In this document: positions 22,520 through 23,927 of the stretch, piece after piece
How the letters are laid out: each line of letters starts with the position of its first letter
Numbering within the stretch: the first letter of the stretch is position 1
NCBI GenBank assembly: GCA_035317605.1
Contig: DATHGT010000346.1
Span: forward strand, 1-23,927
Reading direction: 5' to 3'
DNA from: DATHGT01 sp035317605
GTDB taxonomy: Bacteria > Methylomirabilota > Methylomirabilia > Rokubacteriales > CSP1-6
Length of the DNA stretch: 23,927 nucleotides
Translations under genes and position numbers: made by a program
Notes under the pieces: generated by a model
Told to the model about the DNA's origin: nothing
What the model saw: only the letters and a program-made list of their open reading frames with translations
The model's database searches: none

Positions 22520-23517
22520 GTCCGAGCCGCCGCGTCAGATCTTGGCCAGCGACTCCAAGTACGTTCGAACCGTCCACGCGAGGCGTCGACATATCCTGCG
22601 TTTGTCTCGATCGAGATCCAGCGTCTCTTTAGGTCCTCCGCTGTTGCGCCGGTCATGTTGCTACCAGCAAAAGGATCCAGCACAAGGCTCCGTGGCTTTG
22701 TGAGAAAACGAATGAAAAACTCGGGCAATCCGGCTGGCATCCGCGCCGGATGCGGCGAAAGGTCGTGATCGCGGCAGTAGCGCAGATAGGGATCCGAGTT
22801 TGTTGTGTTTGAGAACGTCAGTACGTTAGAGGGGATCGCGCCGCGATTATTGCGCAAAAAGGATGTTGCTCCGATGTGATGTTGCGACGGCCGTCGACCA
22901 GCATTGTACTTGCCCGCCGCGAGAAGTCGAAGCATCGCTTTGCTGTACGGTTTCAGGACACGTCGATTGTCAGCGTAGGGCTTTTCGCTGGGCGACATCC
23001 ACCAAAGATGAGTGTAGGAATCCTTGACACGAATACGCTCTACGTTCACCCATTGCGCAGGGGTCGGAAGTCTTGTCGGGTTGTGGCAGATGAATTGTTG
23101 GCACAGATGAAAGTCGCCCTCACGGACAAACGCCAGTAGAGCCTCAAGAGCTAGGGTTGACATGACGGGATGCCCCGGCTCCCACGCATTGCCCATCTCA
23201 ATCACGATGGATCCATCCGGCGCCAAGAACTCTCGTAAAAGTGGTGCGAACCTTGAGAGCCACTTCACGTAGGCCTCACCTTGCTCGTTGCCGTATCGCT
23301 TTTTGCGATTGAGCGGGAAGGGAGGGGACGTAAAAATCAGGCGGACTTTCCCACGGAGTTTCTCAAACGGTGATGACGCGAGAATGTCCTCCGCCTCGCC
23401 GAGGTACATGGCGCCGCGCCGAGTGCGGTATTGCGGTCTCGGCGGGGACGCCGATCCAGGCCCGTTAGACGGAGCGCTATCGATGGCGGATGGTCTCAGC
23501 GGCAGTGGGTTCCTCAC
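22516..23517 (-). CDS. Beta-class DNA methyltransferase, probably N4-cytosine, 333 aa
   Basis: The catalytic motif IV, FTSPPF (62-67), comes before the SAM-binding motif I, DPFAGSNMTG (281-290). This is the order of beta-class amino-methyltransferases, and S-P-P-F is the form found in N4-cytosine enzymes such as M.PvuII. Between them are SIVIEMGNAWEPGHPVMSTL (103-122), LPTPAQWVNVERIRVKDSYT (150-169) and a probable target-recognition region (about 170-260). N4-cytosine is favoured over N6-adenine but not proved. The start is GTG at 23517. An ATG at codon 37 (MYLGEAEDIL) is possible but would drop YRTRRGAMYLG, which looks family-conserved. No ribosome-binding sequence precedes the GTG. The gene overlaps the downstream GHKL ATPase by ATGA. 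It would mark host DNA in a restriction or epigenetic defence system. Confidence 0.88.
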   Translation of the reverse strand: MRNPLPLRPSAIDSAPSNGPGSASPPRPQYRTRRGAMYLGEAEDILASSPFEKLRGKVRLIFTSPPFPLNRKKRYGNEQGEAYVKWLSRFAPLLREFLAPDGSIVIEMGNAWEPGHPVMSTLALEALLAFVREGDFHLCQQFICHNPTRLPTPAQWVNVERIRVKDSYTHLWWMSPSEKPYADNRRVLKPYSKAMLRLLAAGKYNAGRRPSQHHIGATSFLRNNRGAIPSNVLTFSNTTNSDPYLRYCRDHDLSPHPARMPAGLPEFFIRFLTKPRSLVLDPFAGSNMTGATAEDLKRRWISIETNAGYVDASRGRFERTWSRWPRSDAAART

Positions 23518-23526
23518 GTCGATCGA

Positions 23527-23556
23527 ATACTAATAGCTGATGCTCTCGCTGTACAA
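23527..23556 (-). promoter_or_regulatory. Candidate promoter of the methyltransferase-GHKL operon
   Basis: On the minus strand, TTGTAC (23556-23551) is followed after 18 nt by TAGTAT (23532-23527, 4 of 6 to TATAAT). Transcription would start near 23520, only about 3 nt before the GTG at 23517, implying a nearly leaderless message. The -35 matches at only 3 of 6 positions. It lies in the 58-nt gap after the SDR gene, so the operon need not depend on readthrough. Confidence 0.42.
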
Positions 23557-23575
23557 GAGGAACCTTTCGAAGCGT

Positions 23576-23927
23576 TTACGCCTCGGGTACCCACGGCCAG
23601 TATTTCGCGATCGCGCCGGCGTCGACGCGGAGGTCGAAGCCGGTGATCATTTCGGCGTCGTCGGAGGCGAGGAAGACGGCGGCGCGGGCGTAGTGGCGGG
23701 GGCTCGGGAGCTCGCCGGTCGGGACCATCTTCGCGAAGTCGAGCAGGCGGCCTCGACGCTCGGGGCGCGGGCGGCCCCATTCCACGGCGCGATCGTGGCT
23801 CTCGCCGACGTCGGTCGCGGTCGGGGTCAGGCTGTTCACGCGGATGCCGTGCTTGACGAGGTCCATCGCGGCGGCGCGAGCGAAGTTCAGCAAGCCGCTC
23901 TTGCTGCTGCAGTAGGCGATGTTGCCG
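23576..23927 (-). CDS. Short-chain dehydrogenase/reductase (SDR), C-terminal part cut by the right edge
   Basis: The reverse strand is open from the window edge to the TAA at 23576. The first visible residues are GNIAYCSSKSGLLNFARAAA, which contains the SDR active-site Y-x-x-x-K. Next come DLVKHGIRVNSLTPTATDV, the usual I-R-V-N-x-x-x-P stretch after the active site, and the C-terminal ARAAVFLASDDAEMITGFDL with RVDAGAIAKYWPW. This is the C-terminal part of a classical NAD(P)-dependent SDR, and the cofactor-binding half lies outside the window. These enzymes oxidise or reduce alcohol and keto groups; the substrate is not readable. Composition returns to the GC-rich style of the host genome. It is on the same strand as the methyltransferase gene, 58 nt upstream. 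Confidence 0.92.
   Translation of the reverse strand, partial: GNIAYCSSKSGLLNFARAAAMDLVKHGIRVNSLTPTATDVGESHDRAVEWGRPRPERRGRLLDFAKMVPTGELPSPRHYARAAVFLASDDAEMITGFDLRVDAGAIAKYWPWVPEA

Larger units (their letters stand above)
20222..23575. other. Compositionally distinct, probably horizontally acquired segment
   Basis: Two sampled 60-base lines inside this stretch (from 21841 and 22801) are about 47% and 48% G+C by hand count, against about 67% for a line in phoD (from 7861). Codon use is visibly less GC-biased at third positions. The shift covers the GHKL ATPase and methyltransferase genes and ends near the boundary with the SDR gene. No integrase, direct terminal repeat or tRNA was found at either edge. 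Confidence 0.6.

Noticed and set aside
22516..23575. A restriction endonuclease gene next to the methyltransferase
   Set aside because: I looked on both strands around the methyltransferase and ATPase genes. Every remaining frame is short or a shadow, and no PD-(D/E)xK, HNH or GIY-YIG pattern was seen.

Overview
The window comes from a bacterium with high GC content. One hand-counted 60-base line in phoD is about 67% G+C. The gene mix is Tat-exported enzymes, many paralogous c-type cytochromes, luciferase-type flavin oxidoreductases, FAH-fold hydrolases, a Rieske oxygenase and an orphan solute-binding protein. This would suit an uncultured soil or sediment lineage such as Rokubacteria/Methylomirabilota or a proteobacterium. 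That placement is inference; nothing here is taxonomically decisive. No rRNA, tRNA, CRISPR array, insertion sequence or integrase was seen.

Region 1 (1-7050, minus strand) is a tight five-gene operon behind a TTGACA-17-CATGAT promoter. In transcription order it encodes an 820-aa di-haem c-type lipoprotein, a 145-aa soluble protein of unknown function, two paralogous membrane-anchored di-haem cytochromes (503 and 499 aa), and a multi-pass DUF2339 protein cut by the left edge. Gaps are 20, 4 and 12 nt, then a 4-nt ATGA overlap. The haem spacing and a C-terminal A/G-P-Y-L-H-N-G-S-V motif place the cytochromes in the broad MauG/CCP/RoxA group.

Region 2 (7138-15395) is a set of catabolic and stress enzymes. 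On the plus strand are a Tat-exported PhoD phosphatase and a Rid-family protein, ending at a hairpin. Facing them is a minus-strand pair, a Tat-type metallo-beta-lactamase-fold hydrolase followed by an FAH-family hydrolase. Then come two LLM flavin oxidoreductases (plus), a DinB-like protein (minus), and a second FAH hydrolase coupled (TGATG) to a broken arylsulfotransferase-like gene. The broken gene has a pinpointable one-base insertion and apparently a large internal deletion.

Region 3 (15435-16094) is a BrnT-type toxin / CopG-type antitoxin module with a candidate operator over its promoter. Region 4 (16159-20139) holds a phthalate-dioxygenase-like Rieske oxygenase, a secreted protein with two PPC-like repeats starting 4 nt after it, and a convergent family-5 ABC solute-binding protein.

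Region 5 (20222-23556, minus strand) differs in composition (two sampled lines are 47-48% G+C). It encodes a beta-class, probably N4-cytosine DNA methyltransferase that overlaps by 4 nt a 765-aa GHKL (MutL/MORC/Hsp90-like) ATPase. No nuclease is visible, so this looks like a horizontally acquired two-gene methylation/ATPase defence module, and is the strongest candidate for an under-described system. The right edge cuts an SDR oxidoreductase.
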